Shown here one piece after another: positions 14,701 through 22,383 of a DNA stretch of 39,585 nucleotides. Made by a program: the position numbers and the translations under genes. Location of the stretch: assembly GCA_023663225.1 (NCBI GenBank), contig JAMPHU010000025.1, positions 1-39,585 on the forward strand, read 5' to 3'. Numbering within the stretch: position 1 is the first letter of the stretch; each line of letters starts with the position of its first letter. The notes beneath the pieces are model-generated. The model searched no databases, was not told where the DNA came from, and saw only the letters and a list, made by a program, of their open reading frames with translations. Source of the DNA: Candidatus Gastranaerophilales bacterium. GTDB taxonomy: Bacteria; Bacillota; Clostridia; Lachnospirales; Lachnospiraceae.

Positions 14701-16086
14701 GTGAACAGGGACAGAGAAAGCCGACAGGGCAGAGGAAGACAGCAGGACAGAGAAGGCCGACAGGGCAGAGGAAGACAGCAGGACAGAGAAAGCCGGCAGG
14801 ACAGAGGAAAACAGCAGGACAGAGAAGAGCGGCAGGGCAGTAGAAAGCGGCAGAGCGTTCGGCGGGACGAGGTTGTCGGGAGGGCGGCGGAGAAGAAAAC
14901 CGGAATCTGTCCCGTAGCCGGGAAGTGCGGCGGATGCAGATGGATCAACCGGACTTACGAAGAACAGCTGCGAGAGAAAGAACGCCGTTTTGCCAAGCTG
15001 ATCGCTCCGTTCTGCAAGGCGGAACCGATTATCGGCATGGAACATCCCGCCCATTATCGGAACAAAGTCCATGCGGTGTTCGGAGAAGACAGGAAGCACA
15101 ATGTGATCTCGGGCATTTATGAGAGCGGAAGCCACCGCATCGTGCCGGTGGACAGCTGTTATATCGAAAACGAGAAAGCGGATGCCATCATTGTCACGGT
15201 GCGGGAACTGCTGAGTTCCTTTAAAATCAAACCCTATAACGAGGACACGGGATACGGGCTTCTGCGCCATGTGCTGATTCGCACGGGAGCCGCCACGGGG
15301 CAGATCATGGTGGTGCTGGTGCTGGCGTCCCCCATTCTGCCGTCCAAAAATCATTTTGTGAAAGCGCTGTGTGAAAAGCATCCGGAGATCACCACGATCG
15401 TGGTCAACGTAAACGGCAGAGGCACCAGCATGGTGCTGGGAGAGCGGGAACAGGTGGTATACGGAAAGGGATATATCGAGGACGAACTCTGCGGGAAACG
15501 CTTCCGTATTTCGTCCAAATCCTTCTATCAGGTCAATCCGGTGCAGACGCGGAAGCTGTATGAGCGGGCGCTGGAGTATGCGGGACTCACCGGGAAGGAG
15601 ACGGTGCTGGACGCATACTGTGGAACGGGTACGATCGGCATTTTGGCCGCCGACAGAGCCGGGGAGGTGCTGGGCGTGGAGCTGAACGGCGACGCCGTGC
15701 GGGACGCGCGGACGAACGCCAAACGAAACGGCACGGAAAACATCCGGTTCTATCAAAACGACGCCGGGCGGTTTCTGAAGAGTATGGCCGAGGACGGAAG
15801 AGACGGAAGAGACGGGGAAGCCGGAACAAAATCAGTGGACGTACTGTTTATGGATCCGCCCCGGGCAGGAAGCGGCGAGGCTTTTCTGGCTGCCGTGGCG
15901 GAAATCAAACCCCGGAAAGTGGTCTATATTTCCTGCAATCCGGATACTTTAGTACGGGATCTGAGCTATCTGGCCGACCGGGGGATGTACCGGGTGAGGC
16001 GGGCGGGAGCCGTGGATATGTTTCCTTTTACGGACTCCATAGAAGCTGTGTGCCTGTTGGAAAGAACGGAGAGGTCCGGGAAATAG
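14701..16086 (+). CDS. rlmD: 23S rRNA (uracil-5-)-methyltransferase, RlmD/RumA type
   Basis: SAM-dependent methylation of a uridine in 23S rRNA. CPVAGKCGGC supplies three cysteines of the Fe-S cluster; LDAYCGTGTIGI is the SAM motif I; MDPPRAG and ISCNPDTL carry the catalytic loop and nucleophilic cysteine. The N-terminal TRAM domain usual in RlmD is not evident; instead there is a repetitive Arg/Gln/Asp tail. GTG at 14701 is chosen for GGAGG five bases upstream (GTG 14689 is also possible). No later start precedes the cluster cysteines, so the repetitive tail must be translated. The paralogous RlmCD-type specificity cannot be excluded. Confidence 0.88.
   Translation: MNRDRESRQGRGRQQDREGRQGRGRQQDRESRQDRGKQQDREERQGSRKRQSVRRDEVVGRAAEKKTGICPVAGKCGGCRWINRTYEEQLREKERRFAKLIAPFCKAEPIIGMEHPAHYRNKVHAVFGEDRKHNVISGIYESGSHRIVPVDSCYIENEKADAIIVTVRELLSSFKIKPYNEDTGYGLLRHVLIRTGAATGQIMVVLVLASPILPSKNHFVKALCEKHPEITTIVVNVNGRGTSMVLGEREQVVYGKGYIEDELCGKRFRISSKSFYQVNPVQTRKLYERALEYAGLTGKETVLDAYCGTGTIGILAADRAGEVLGVELNGDAVRDARTNAKRNGTENIRFYQNDAGRFLKSMAEDGRDGRDGEAGTKSVDVLFMDPPRAGSGEAFLAAVAEIKPRKVVYISCNPDTLVRDLSYLADRGMYRVRRAGAVDMFPFTDSIEAVCLLERTERSGK
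14710..14853. repeat. 36-bp tandem repeat (about 4 copies) inside the rlmD 5' end
   Basis: Four consecutive 36-bp units encode a 12-residue repeat of the form DRE-x-RQ-x-RG-x-QQ, with the last unit diverged (ERQGSRKRQ). Third-position and amino-acid changes between units show that it is not a very recent duplication. Confidence 0.85.
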
Positions 16087-16089
16087 GTC

Positions 16090-16118
16090 TTGCCAATTCT
16101 ATTTCATAGTGATATAGT
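16090..16118 (+). promoter_or_regulatory. promoter of the amino acid ABC transporter operon
   Basis: TTGCCA at 16090-16095 and TATAGT at 16113-16118 with a 17-bp spacer, just after the rlmD stop and about 110 bp before the permease start. Confidence 0.6.
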
Positions 16119-16226
16119 GTGGAAAGACAGAATCATTCATGAACTGTTTGCCGCTTCGAGAGCGCGGGGGAGCCGGACGGGATTTTCTTGTGGAACTCTT
16201 GTGGAAGCGGAAACCGGAGAAGGGAT

Positions 16227-16958
16227 ATGCTGGAACATTTTTTACAGGAACGCTGGGTTACAATTTTCATAGACTCTTTCGGGAAAATATTGATGCCGGG
16301 GCTGAAGCTGACGATCCCTTTGACGGCAATCTCCTTTGTGCTGGCGCTGGTGATCGCGGTCGTTGTTGCGCTGATTCAGTTTGGCAATGTGCGGATTTTA
16401 AAGCAGATTGCCCGGTTTTATGTGTGGGTCATCCGGGGGACGCCGATCTTGGTGCAGCTGTTTGTGGTGTTCTACGGGCTGCCCAGTCTGGGTATTGTGC
16501 TGGAACCGTTTCCTGCGGCGGTCTTGGTATTTTCTATCAACGAGGGGGCGTATGCCTCGGAGACTGTCCGGGCGGCGCTGGAGTCCGTGCCGAAAGGGCA
16601 GATAGAGGCGGGGTACTGTGTGGGCATGTCCTGGCTGCAGATTATGTGGAGAATCGTGCTGCCGCAGGCGCTGCGTACGGCGTTTCCACCCCTGTCCAAC
16701 TCGCTGATCGGGCTTTTGAAAGAGACCTCTCTGGCCGCCAATATCACAGTGGCGGAGATGTTTATGTCCACCCAGAGGATTGTGGCGCGAACCTATGAAC
16801 CGCTGCTGCTCTATCTGGAGGTGGGACTGATTTATCTGATGTTTTGTACGATTTTGACCGGGCTTCAGCGCATGGGAGAGAAGCGGCTTCAGACTTATGG
16901 GCGGCCTCCGATGGCAGAGCGGAGCGCGGGGCGCAGGAGGTTCCTGTTCCGTGAGTGA
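16227..16958 (+). CDS. polar amino acid ABC transporter permease
   Basis: Inner-membrane channel subunit of a His/Glu/Arg/cystine-type importer. 243 residues with about five membrane helices. FVWVIRGTP-like VWVIRGTPILVQLFVVFYG near residue 70 and the EAA loop EAGYCVGMSWLQIMWRIVLPQ, which docks on the ATPase, identify the HisM/ArtQ family. The ATG at 16227 follows GGAGAAGGG; in-frame codons further upstream give an implausible non-hydrophobic extension. It is followed by the ATPase and binding-protein genes. Confidence 0.9.
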   Translation: MLEHFLQERWVTIFIDSFGKILMPGLKLTIPLTAISFVLALVIAVVVALIQFGNVRILKQIARFYVWVIRGTPILVQLFVVFYGLPSLGIVLEPFPAAVLVFSINEGAYASETVRAALESVPKGQIEAGYCVGMSWLQIMWRIVLPQALRTAFPPLSNSLIGLLKETSLAANITVAEMFMSTQRIVARTYEPLLLYLEVGLIYLMFCTILTGLQRMGEKRLQTYGRPPMAERSAGRRRFLFRE

Positions 16959-16965
16959 CGGGACG

Positions 16966-17040
16966 GCAGTCCGGAAAAAGGCAGTCCGGAGAAAGGCAGA
17001 GCGGAAAAAGGCAGTCCGGAGAAAGGCGGTCCGGGCATAA
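16966..17040. repeat. 15-bp tandem repeat, five copies
   Basis: Exactly five 15-bp units of the form GCAGTCCGGAAAAAG / GCAGTCCGGAGAAAG run from 16966 to 17040, right after the permease stop and before the ATPase ribosome binding site. The unit is a multiple of three and remains open in the frame of the ATPase (5-residue repeat RQSGK/E), but the ATPase start lies downstream. Confidence 0.9.
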
Positions 17041-17107
17041 GCAGAACAGAGGCGTCGTCCCGAATGCAAAACGCGGGAGCAAAAGCAGCTGCAGTAGGAG
17101 AAGGGGC

Positions 17108-17851
17108 ATGTTGGAAGTGAGAGGTTTGCGGAAGGCCTTCGGAGGGCTGGACGTGTTGAAAGAGATTGATTTGGATGTGCATAAGGGAGATGTGGTGGCA
17201 ATTCTTGGCCCGAGCGGTTCCGGCAAGACCACGCTTCTGCGCTGTCTGAATTTCTTGGAGAAGGCGGACGGGGGAAGCTATACGCTGGACGGAGAGAAAT
17301 TTTCCTTGAACCGCATGTCGGGCAAGGATATTGTGAGGATCCGAAGGAAGACGGCTTTTGTGTTTCAGAACTTTAATCTGTTCAGCAATAAGACGGCGTT
17401 GCAGAATGTGACGGAAGGACTGGTGGCGGCGCGCAAAATGAAGCGTCAGGAGGCGGAACGGATCGGCAGGCAGGCGCTCGACAAAGTGGGCATGTCCGAC
17501 CGGTACGGGTATTATCCCCACCAGCTCTCCGGCGGCCAGCAGCAGCGGGTGGCCATTGCCCGAGCCGTCGCCGCCAATCCGGAGATCATCTTTTTTGACG
17601 AGCCGACCTCCGCGCTGGATCCGGAACTGATCGGAGAAGTGCTGCAGGTGATGCGGCAGCTGGCGGAGGAGGGCATGACCATGCTGGTTGTGACCCATGA
17701 ACTCTCTTTTGCCAGACAGGTCTCCAACCGGGTGGTCTTCATGGACGGCGGCGTCGTTCTGGAGGAGGGGGAGAGCGGGGCGTTCTTCGCCGCCCCGGCC
17801 AAGGAGCGTACCAGAGAGTTCCTGCGCACCCTGCAGGAACACGGAGCGTGA
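17108..17851 (+). CDS. polar amino acid ABC transporter ATP-binding protein
   Basis: 247-residue ATPase that powers the importer. GPSGSGKTT is Walker A, VFQNFNLF the Q-loop, LSGGQQQRVAIARA the ABC signature, and IIFFDEPTSALDPE Walker B, followed by the H-loop VVTHE. It is closest in pattern to GlnQ/HisP. The ATG at 17108 follows AGGAGAAGG; an in-frame GTG at 16955 would add the 15-bp repeat tract as an N-terminal extension, which no family member needs. Confidence 0.93.
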   Translation: MLEVRGLRKAFGGLDVLKEIDLDVHKGDVVAILGPSGSGKTTLLRCLNFLEKADGGSYTLDGEKFSLNRMSGKDIVRIRRKTAFVFQNFNLFSNKTALQNVTEGLVAARKMKRQEAERIGRQALDKVGMSDRYGYYPHQLSGGQQQRVAIARAVAANPEIIFFDEPTSALDPELIGEVLQVMRQLAEEGMTMLVVTHELSFARQVSNRVVFMDGGVVLEEGESGAFFAAPAKERTREFLRTLQEHGA

Positions 17852-17898
17852 ATCCGGTTATGCGGGAATCAAAACAAATAAGGAGGATATGAAAAGGT

Positions 17899-18768
17899 AT
17901 GAGAAACGATCGGAAAACGGGAAGTTGGAAGCGGAAATTGATGCTGTGGGCGGCTGTGGGAGCGCTGGCTCTGACCGGGTGCGGCAACGGCGCCAATCCG
18001 GACGGCAATAGCGACATAAGCGTTACGCCCATAGGAGGCGGAGCGGACGGTTCTGCGGAGGATCAGCTGGCCCGCATTCAGGCGGCGGGGGAGATGACGG
18101 TGGCCATGGAGGGAACGTGGGCGCCTTGGACTTACCACGACGAGAATGATAAACTGGTGGGATTTGACGTGGAAGTGGCGGAGAAGATTGCAGAGAAATT
18201 GGGTGTGCAGGCGGTTTTTGTGGAAGGCGAGTGGGACGGTCTTCTGGCCGGATTGGAAGCAGGGCGTTATGATATCATGGTGAACGGTGTGGAGTATACC
18301 GATGAGCGTGCGGAAAAGTATGATTTTTCCGTGCCTTACGGTTATATCCGCACGGCCATTATCGTAAACGGGGATAACACGGAGATCAATTCCTTTGAGG
18401 ATTTGGACGGCAAAAGCACGGCCAATACCATTTCCAGCACCTATGCCCAGCTGGCGGAGCAATACGGCGCTTCGACCACGGGCGTGGATGATCTGAATCA
18501 GACGATACAGCTTCTGCTGCAGGGCAGGATTGACGCCACCTTGAATGCGGAAGTGACTTTCTATGACTATATGAATGTGCATCCCGAAGCTGATTTAAAG
18601 ATTGCGGCGCTGACGGAGGAGGCCTCCCATGTGTGCATCCCCATGCGCAAGGGAGAGGATTCCGCAAGTCTGCGGGAGGCCGTGGATCAGGCTATCGAAG
18701 AACTGCGCGAGGAAGGCGTACTCAGCGAGATTTCCGTGAAGTATTTCGGCTCGGATATCACGGGCTGA
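17899..18768 (+). CDS. amino acid ABC transporter substrate-binding lipoprotein
   Basis: Extracellular solute-binding protein of family 3 (SBP_bac_3). The signal peptide ends in the lipobox LTGC with C28 as the lipidated residue. The mature part has the typical pattern GTWAPWTYHDENDKLVGFDVEV, GRYDIMVNGV, TDERAEKYDFSVPY and a C-terminal lobe. It is the third gene of the importer operon. AAGGAGG precedes the start. The ligand is probably a polar amino acid or cystine; it is not readable from sequence. Confidence 0.9.
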   Translation: MRNDRKTGSWKRKLMLWAAVGALALTGCGNGANPDGNSDISVTPIGGGADGSAEDQLARIQAAGEMTVAMEGTWAPWTYHDENDKLVGFDVEVAEKIAEKLGVQAVFVEGEWDGLLAGLEAGRYDIMVNGVEYTDERAEKYDFSVPYGYIRTAIIVNGDNTEINSFEDLDGKSTANTISSTYAQLAEQYGASTTGVDDLNQTIQLLLQGRIDATLNAEVTFYDYMNVHPEADLKIAALTEEASHVCIPMRKGEDSASLREAVDQAIEELREEGVLSEISVKYFGSDITG

Positions 18769-18840
18769 TGACATCAGGTTTGATGAGATCAGATTTGATG
18801 ACATCAGATTTGCTCACATCAGATCGAATCCCATCAAAAT
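18766..18840. repeat. 15-bp tandem repeat, about five copies, 3' of the binding-protein gene
   Basis: Units of the form TGATGACATCAGATT repeat with drift from the TGA stop codon itself to about 18840. The first unit includes the stop codon, so the array begins exactly at the gene end. Confidence 0.85.
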
Positions 18841-18871
18841 GGGTTATACCAGTTTTGATCTTAGGATAAAT

Positions 18872-18918
18872 AAAAGAGTTGTGCGGGTACCTTAAAAGGG
18901 AAACGCACAACTCTTTTT
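18872..18918. terminator. bidirectional intrinsic terminator
   Basis: AAAAGAGTTGTGCG pairs perfectly with CGCACAACTCTTTT around an 18-base loop. The arms end in A-run and T-run, so the hairpin can terminate both the transporter operon (+) and the convergent DHH gene (-). Confidence 0.9.
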
Positions 18919-18996
18919 GTCTGTCTTCGATGTTTGTTTTTTATGTCTGTTTTCTGTGTCTGCTTTTTCCGACTGTTTTCTATGTCCGCTGTCTTG
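18919..18996. repeat. 13-bp tandem repeat, six diverged copies
   Basis: GTCTG-like heads recur at 18919, 18932, 18945, 18958, 18971 and 18984, exactly 13 bp apart, followed by a T-rich tail. The array fills the gap between the shared terminator and the stop codon of the minus-strand DHH gene. Confidence 0.8.
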
Positions 18997-18997
18997 A

Positions 18998-19918
18998 TCA
19001 GCCGTTTGCCAGCGCGGAAAGCTCCGCCAGCATCTTGGGCAGTTCCGTGTCCATATTCTCGTCGGAGAACTGGCAGGTACCCACTTTCTTATGTCCGCCG
19101 CCATTGTATTTTAACATGAGGCTTCCCACATCCACATTGGAAGTCTTGTTCAGAATGCTGTAGCCTACTGCCGCGGAACATCCCTGTCCGCCGCGTCCGC
19201 TCACGATCCATGCGGAGATATTCTGCTCGGGATACATGCTGTAAATCAGGAAGCGGTTGCCGGAGTAGATCGGATTCACACCCCTTAAGTCGGAGATGAT
19301 AATATTGCCGTCTATGCGGGTATACTGCTTGACCATTTCCATGAATTTCTCGGTCTGCTGGTGATAGACCTCAATGCGTTCCTTCACGTCGGGGAGATTC
19401 AAGATCTCGTCCGTACTCATTGTGCGGCAGGCGTCGATGAGCTGCTCCATGAGCTGATAGTTGGAGATGGTAAATTCGCGCCATCTGCCGAGTCCCGTTC
19501 TGGGATCCATGAGAAATCCGATCAGAATCCATCCCTCGGGATGCTGGATCTCATCGATGGTGAGGTTGCCGGAATCCACTTTGTCCACGGCCACCATCAT
19601 CTCGTCAAACTGGGGAAAGCGCTCCCTGCCGCCGTAATATTCGTAGATAATGCGGGCGCAGGAGGGAGTGATGCGGCTCTCTCCTTTGTACTTTCCGGTC
19701 AGCTGAAGTCTTTCATGTTCGCTGGAGTGGTGGTCGAACCACAGCCCGCAGCCTTCCACATAGGGAACGTTGGCGAGGCAGTCATCCTCCGTGACTTCCA
19801 CAAGCCCATCCTGCAGATCCTTCGGATGTGCAAACTTCCAATGGTCAATGATGCCGGCCTCTTTTAGAAGAGCGCCACATGCAAGTCCGTCAAAGTCAGA
19901 ACGCGTAATTAATCTCAT
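18998..19918 (-). CDS. DHH-family phosphoesterase
   Basis: Cytoplasmic Mn-dependent phosphoesterase of the DHH superfamily (exopolyphosphatase, NrnA or RecJ relatives). SDFDG at 7-11 and FDHHSSEH (DHH at 62-64) are the metal-binding motifs; VDKVDSG is a third; NGGGHKKVGT near residue 270 is the DHHA1-like substrate loop. 306 aa. The ribosome binding site AAGGAGATTG directly precedes the ATG on the minus strand. It lies just downstream of tRNA-Ala on the same strand and may be partly co-transcribed. Substrate unknown. Confidence 0.85.
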   Translation of the reverse strand: MRLITRSDFDGLACGALLKEAGIIDHWKFAHPKDLQDGLVEVTEDDCLANVPYVEGCGLWFDHHSSEHERLQLTGKYKGESRITPSCARIIYEYYGGRERFPQFDEMMVAVDKVDSGNLTIDEIQHPEGWILIGFLMDPRTGLGRWREFTISNYQLMEQLIDACRTMSTDEILNLPDVKERIEVYHQQTEKFMEMVKQYTRIDGNIIISDLRGVNPIYSGNRFLIYSMYPEQNISAWIVSGRGGQGCSAAVGYSILNKTSNVDVGSLMLKYNGGGHKKVGTCQFSDENMDTELPKMLAELSALANG

Positions 19919-19983
19919 GACAATCTCCTTTATGTATTATATGTTTAGTTTAAAAATATTTTTTACTTTTAAAGCAAAGAAAA

Positions 19984-20056
<73 letters not shown>

Positions 20057-20101
20057 GGGCTGTCTGCGGACGGGGACGGATCAATTGCCCCGTACAAAGT
20101 T

Positions 20102-20110
20102 ATTATAGCA
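20102..20110 (-). promoter_or_regulatory. extended -10 promoter of tRNA-Ala
   Basis: On the minus strand TGCTATAAT (extended -10) lies about 45 bases before the tRNA 5' end. No good -35 is visible at 17 bp, consistent with an extended -10 promoter. Confidence 0.5.
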
Positions 20111-20164
20111 TAGCCGCACCGAAAAGAAAAGGAAAAACGAAAAGAAAAAAATCACAAAAAACAG

Positions 20165-20192
20165 TTGACGGGAACAGTTTTTATGCTATAAT
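20165..20192 (+). promoter_or_regulatory. strong promoter of rpsU
   Basis: TTGACG at 20165-20170, 16-bp spacer, TATAAT at 20187-20192, preceded by TGC (extended -10). It is oriented toward rpsU and divergent from tRNA-Ala. Confidence 0.8.
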
Positions 20193-20276
20193 GTGTAATG
20201 TGTATGGTGTTCTCCGTACATAGAATAACCCGATCAGTCATGTTACTAGAGGGACTGAAGGGAGGTCAGGTGCAGA

Positions 20277-20453
20277 ATGTCTAACGTAATCGTAAAAGAG
20301 AACGAGACTTTGGACAGCGCATTGCGTCGCTTCAAAAGAAGTTGTGCAAAAGCGGGTATCCAGCAGGAAATTCGCAAAAGAGAGCATTACGAGAAGCCCA
20401 GCGTAAAGCGCAAGAAAAAGTCTGAGGCAGCAAGAAAACGTAAATATAACTAA
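20277..20453 (+). CDS. rpsU: 30S ribosomal protein S21
   Basis: 58-residue basic protein beginning [20 protein letters not shown] and ending in a lysine/arginine-rich tail, the standard S21 layout ([25 protein letters not shown]). S21 helps the small subunit at the mRNA anti-Shine-Dalgarno platform. AGGGAGGT lies before the ATG. It has its own promoter and is followed by a terminator, so it is monocistronic. Confidence 0.97.
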   Translation: MSNVIVKENETLDSALRRFKRSCAKAGIQQEIRKREHYEKPSVKRKKKSEAARKRKYN

Positions 20454-20458
20454 CATGC

Positions 20459-20491
20459 AGATCCCTGGCCGAGTTTCGACCGGGGATTTTG
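20459..20491 (+). terminator. terminator after rpsU
   Basis: ATCCCTGGCCGA pairs with TCGACCGGGGAT around GTTT, followed by TTTTG. One C-A mismatch. Confidence 0.75.
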
Positions 20492-20546
20492 TAGTTTAAA
20501 ACATATGGTTTTGAATACCACAAGATGACGTGAGGGAGATAATAAG

Positions 20547-21134
20547 ATGTGGACAAAAGAACTGTTTGGGACGGACGTGTACCATCTCATAGCAGCTTTT
20601 CTGTTGTATAGTATGCTGGGATGGCTGGTGGAGTCCATTTACATGTCCTTCTGCAATCATAAGCTCACAAACAGGGGATTTGGCAAAGGCCCGTTCTGTC
20701 CGATTTACGGGTTTGGCGCGGTGGCGGGATACCTGATTCTGCGTCCCCTGAAAGGGCATTATGTGACGCTTTACATAGTCGGAGCCGTGTTGGCCACGAT
20801 TTTTGAGTTTATCGTGGGCAAGGGAATGATTAAGTTTCTGGGAGAGTTGTGGTGGGACTACAATGACAAGCCCTTAAATTACAAGGGAATTATCTGTCTG
20901 GAGAGTACCGTTGCATGGGGATTTTATGCCATCGGCATCATTCAGTTCGTCAACGCCGGAATTTACTGGATCATTGACAGAGTCAGCTATGAGATGGGGA
21001 TCCGCCTGATTACGGCCGCGCTTGTTCTGGTGATTATTGATTATGCGGTTCAGCTGATGAAAGTGTTTGACATTGACTGGCGGGAGAAGAGAGACCGGAT
21101 TGTCGAGAGGTACCATGCGTTTCTGAATCGTTAA
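20547..21134 (+). CDS. CmpB-like membrane protein (putative ABC-transporter type IV, PF06541)
   Basis: 195 residues with about five membrane helices. The family hallmarks are an N-terminal LLYSMLGWLVESIYMSF and NRGFGKGPFCPIYGFGAV, followed by FEFIVGKGM and a WDY motif (LWWDYNDKPLNYKGIICLEST). The family name reflects an old prediction; the actual function is not established. Start ATG after GAGGGAGAT. A hairpin terminator follows, so it is likely expressed alone. Confidence 0.8.
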   Translation: MWTKELFGTDVYHLIAAFLLYSMLGWLVESIYMSFCNHKLTNRGFGKGPFCPIYGFGAVAGYLILRPLKGHYVTLYIVGAVLATIFEFIVGKGMIKFLGELWWDYNDKPLNYKGIICLESTVAWGFYAIGIIQFVNAGIYWIIDRVSYEMGIRLITAALVLVIIDYAVQLMKVFDIDWREKRDRIVERYHAFLNR

Positions 21135-21149
21135 AAACAGGTATAACCT

Positions 21150-21204
21150 ATGCCGCATTCCCATATTCTTTAATAGACCAAAAGAATGGGAGTGTGGCAT
21201 TTTT
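21150..21204 (+). terminator. terminator-like hairpin overlapping the dacF ribosome binding site
   Basis: ATGCCGCATTCCCAT...TCTTT (21150-21171) pairs with AAAGAATGGGAGTGTGGCAT (21181-21200) with two G-T wobbles and a 2-base bulge, followed by TTTTT directly before the dacF ATG. The right arm holds GGGAG, the only plausible Shine-Dalgarno for dacF. Confidence 0.7.
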
Positions 21205-22371
21205 ATGCGCAGGAGAATTACCAGAAGTCTGCTGGCGCTGGGATTGGCTTTGCTTCTTGCGGTAAGCCCGGTCAGTTCCTCCAAAGCAGAACTGAACATT
21301 ACGACGCCTTCGGCCATTTTGATAGAGGCCTCCACGGGGGAGGTCATTTATGAGAAAAATGCGGCGGAGCGGAGAAGCCCGGCCAGTATTACGAAGATTA
21401 TGACTTTGCTTTTGACCTTCGAGCAGATCGCGGGCGGCAAGGCGAAACTGACGGACGATGTGCTTGTCAGCGCCCACGCCAGCGGGATGGGCGGGTCGCA
21501 GGTCTATCTGGCCGAGGGGGAAGTGCAGTCTCTGGAGACCATGATCAAGTGTATCGTAGTGTCCAGCGGAAACGACGCCAGCGTGGCGGTGGCGGAGCAT
21601 CTGGCGGGAAGCGAGGACGCCTTTGTGGAGAAGATGAATCAGAAGGCGGCGGAGCTGGGGATGACGGACACCCATTTTGAGGACTGCTGCGGATTGACCG
21701 ATTCGGACAATCATTATTCCACGGCCAGAGACGTGGCGGTCATGTCCAGAGAGCTGATCACGAAGTATCCGGAGATCTACCAGTATACGACGATCTGGAT
21801 GGAGGATATCACCCATGTCACCAGACAGGGCAGCGTCAACTTTACGCTCAACAGCACCAACAAGCTCTTGAAGCAGTACCAATATACCACCGGACTCAAA
21901 ACCGGCTCCACCAGCAAGGCCAAATTCTGTATCTCTGCGACGGCCAAAAAGGATGGGATCGACCTGATCGCCGTGGTGATGGGAGCTGAGACCGGGGCGG
22001 ATCGCTTTCAGGATGCGCAGGTGATGTTAAGTTATGGGTTCAGCGTCTGCAATCTCTATATCGACGCCAATGAGGAGAAACTGCCGCTCATGCCTGTGAA
22101 AGGCGGCGTCAAGCAGGAAGCGGCGCTGGCGTATCAGGGCGAGTTCCGGTATCTGGATATGGAGGGAAACGCGCTGGACAATGTGGAAAAGGTGATTGAT
22201 CTGCCGGAGAATCGGAATGCGCCCGTCAAGGCGGGAACGGAAGCCGGCAGCGCCAGATACTTATTGAACGGTGTGGAGATCGGTCATACGCCGATCCTGT
22301 TTGCGGAGGATGTGGAGAAGGCGGCCTACAAAGACTACTTAAAGCGGGTGATGGGCTTTTTCCTGCTCTAG
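21205..22371 (+). CDS. dacF: D-alanyl-D-alanine carboxypeptidase (DacF/PBP5 type)
   Basis: Exported penicillin-binding protein that trims the terminal D-Ala from peptidoglycan stem peptides. Signal peptide MRRRITRSLLALGLALLLAV. Active-site motifs: SITK at 61-64 (nucleophile S61), SGN at 121-123, KTG at 232-234. A C-terminal PBP5_C-like beta domain and an amphipathic tail follow. 388 aa is usual for DacF. The ATG sits immediately after a terminator-like hairpin that could sequester its ribosome binding site. Confidence 0.92.
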   Translation: MRRRITRSLLALGLALLLAVSPVSSSKAELNITTPSAILIEASTGEVIYEKNAAERRSPASITKIMTLLLTFEQIAGGKAKLTDDVLVSAHASGMGGSQVYLAEGEVQSLETMIKCIVVSSGNDASVAVAEHLAGSEDAFVEKMNQKAAELGMTDTHFEDCCGLTDSDNHYSTARDVAVMSRELITKYPEIYQYTTIWMEDITHVTRQGSVNFTLNSTNKLLKQYQYTTGLKTGSTSKAKFCISATAKKDGIDLIAVVMGAETGADRFQDAQVMLSYGFSVCNLYIDANEEKLPLMPVKGGVKQEAALAYQGEFRYLDMEGNALDNVEKVIDLPENRNAPVKAGTEAGSARYLLNGVEIGHTPILFAEDVEKAAYKDYLKRVMGFFLL

Positions 22372-22383
22372 CGGAGAAAAGAT

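Noticed and set aside
14641-15756. Minus-strand open frame (371 codons) opposite rlmD
   Set aside because: Low-complexity Ser/Leu/Pro repeats come from reading the 36-bp repeat backward; the + strand frame has full family motifs.
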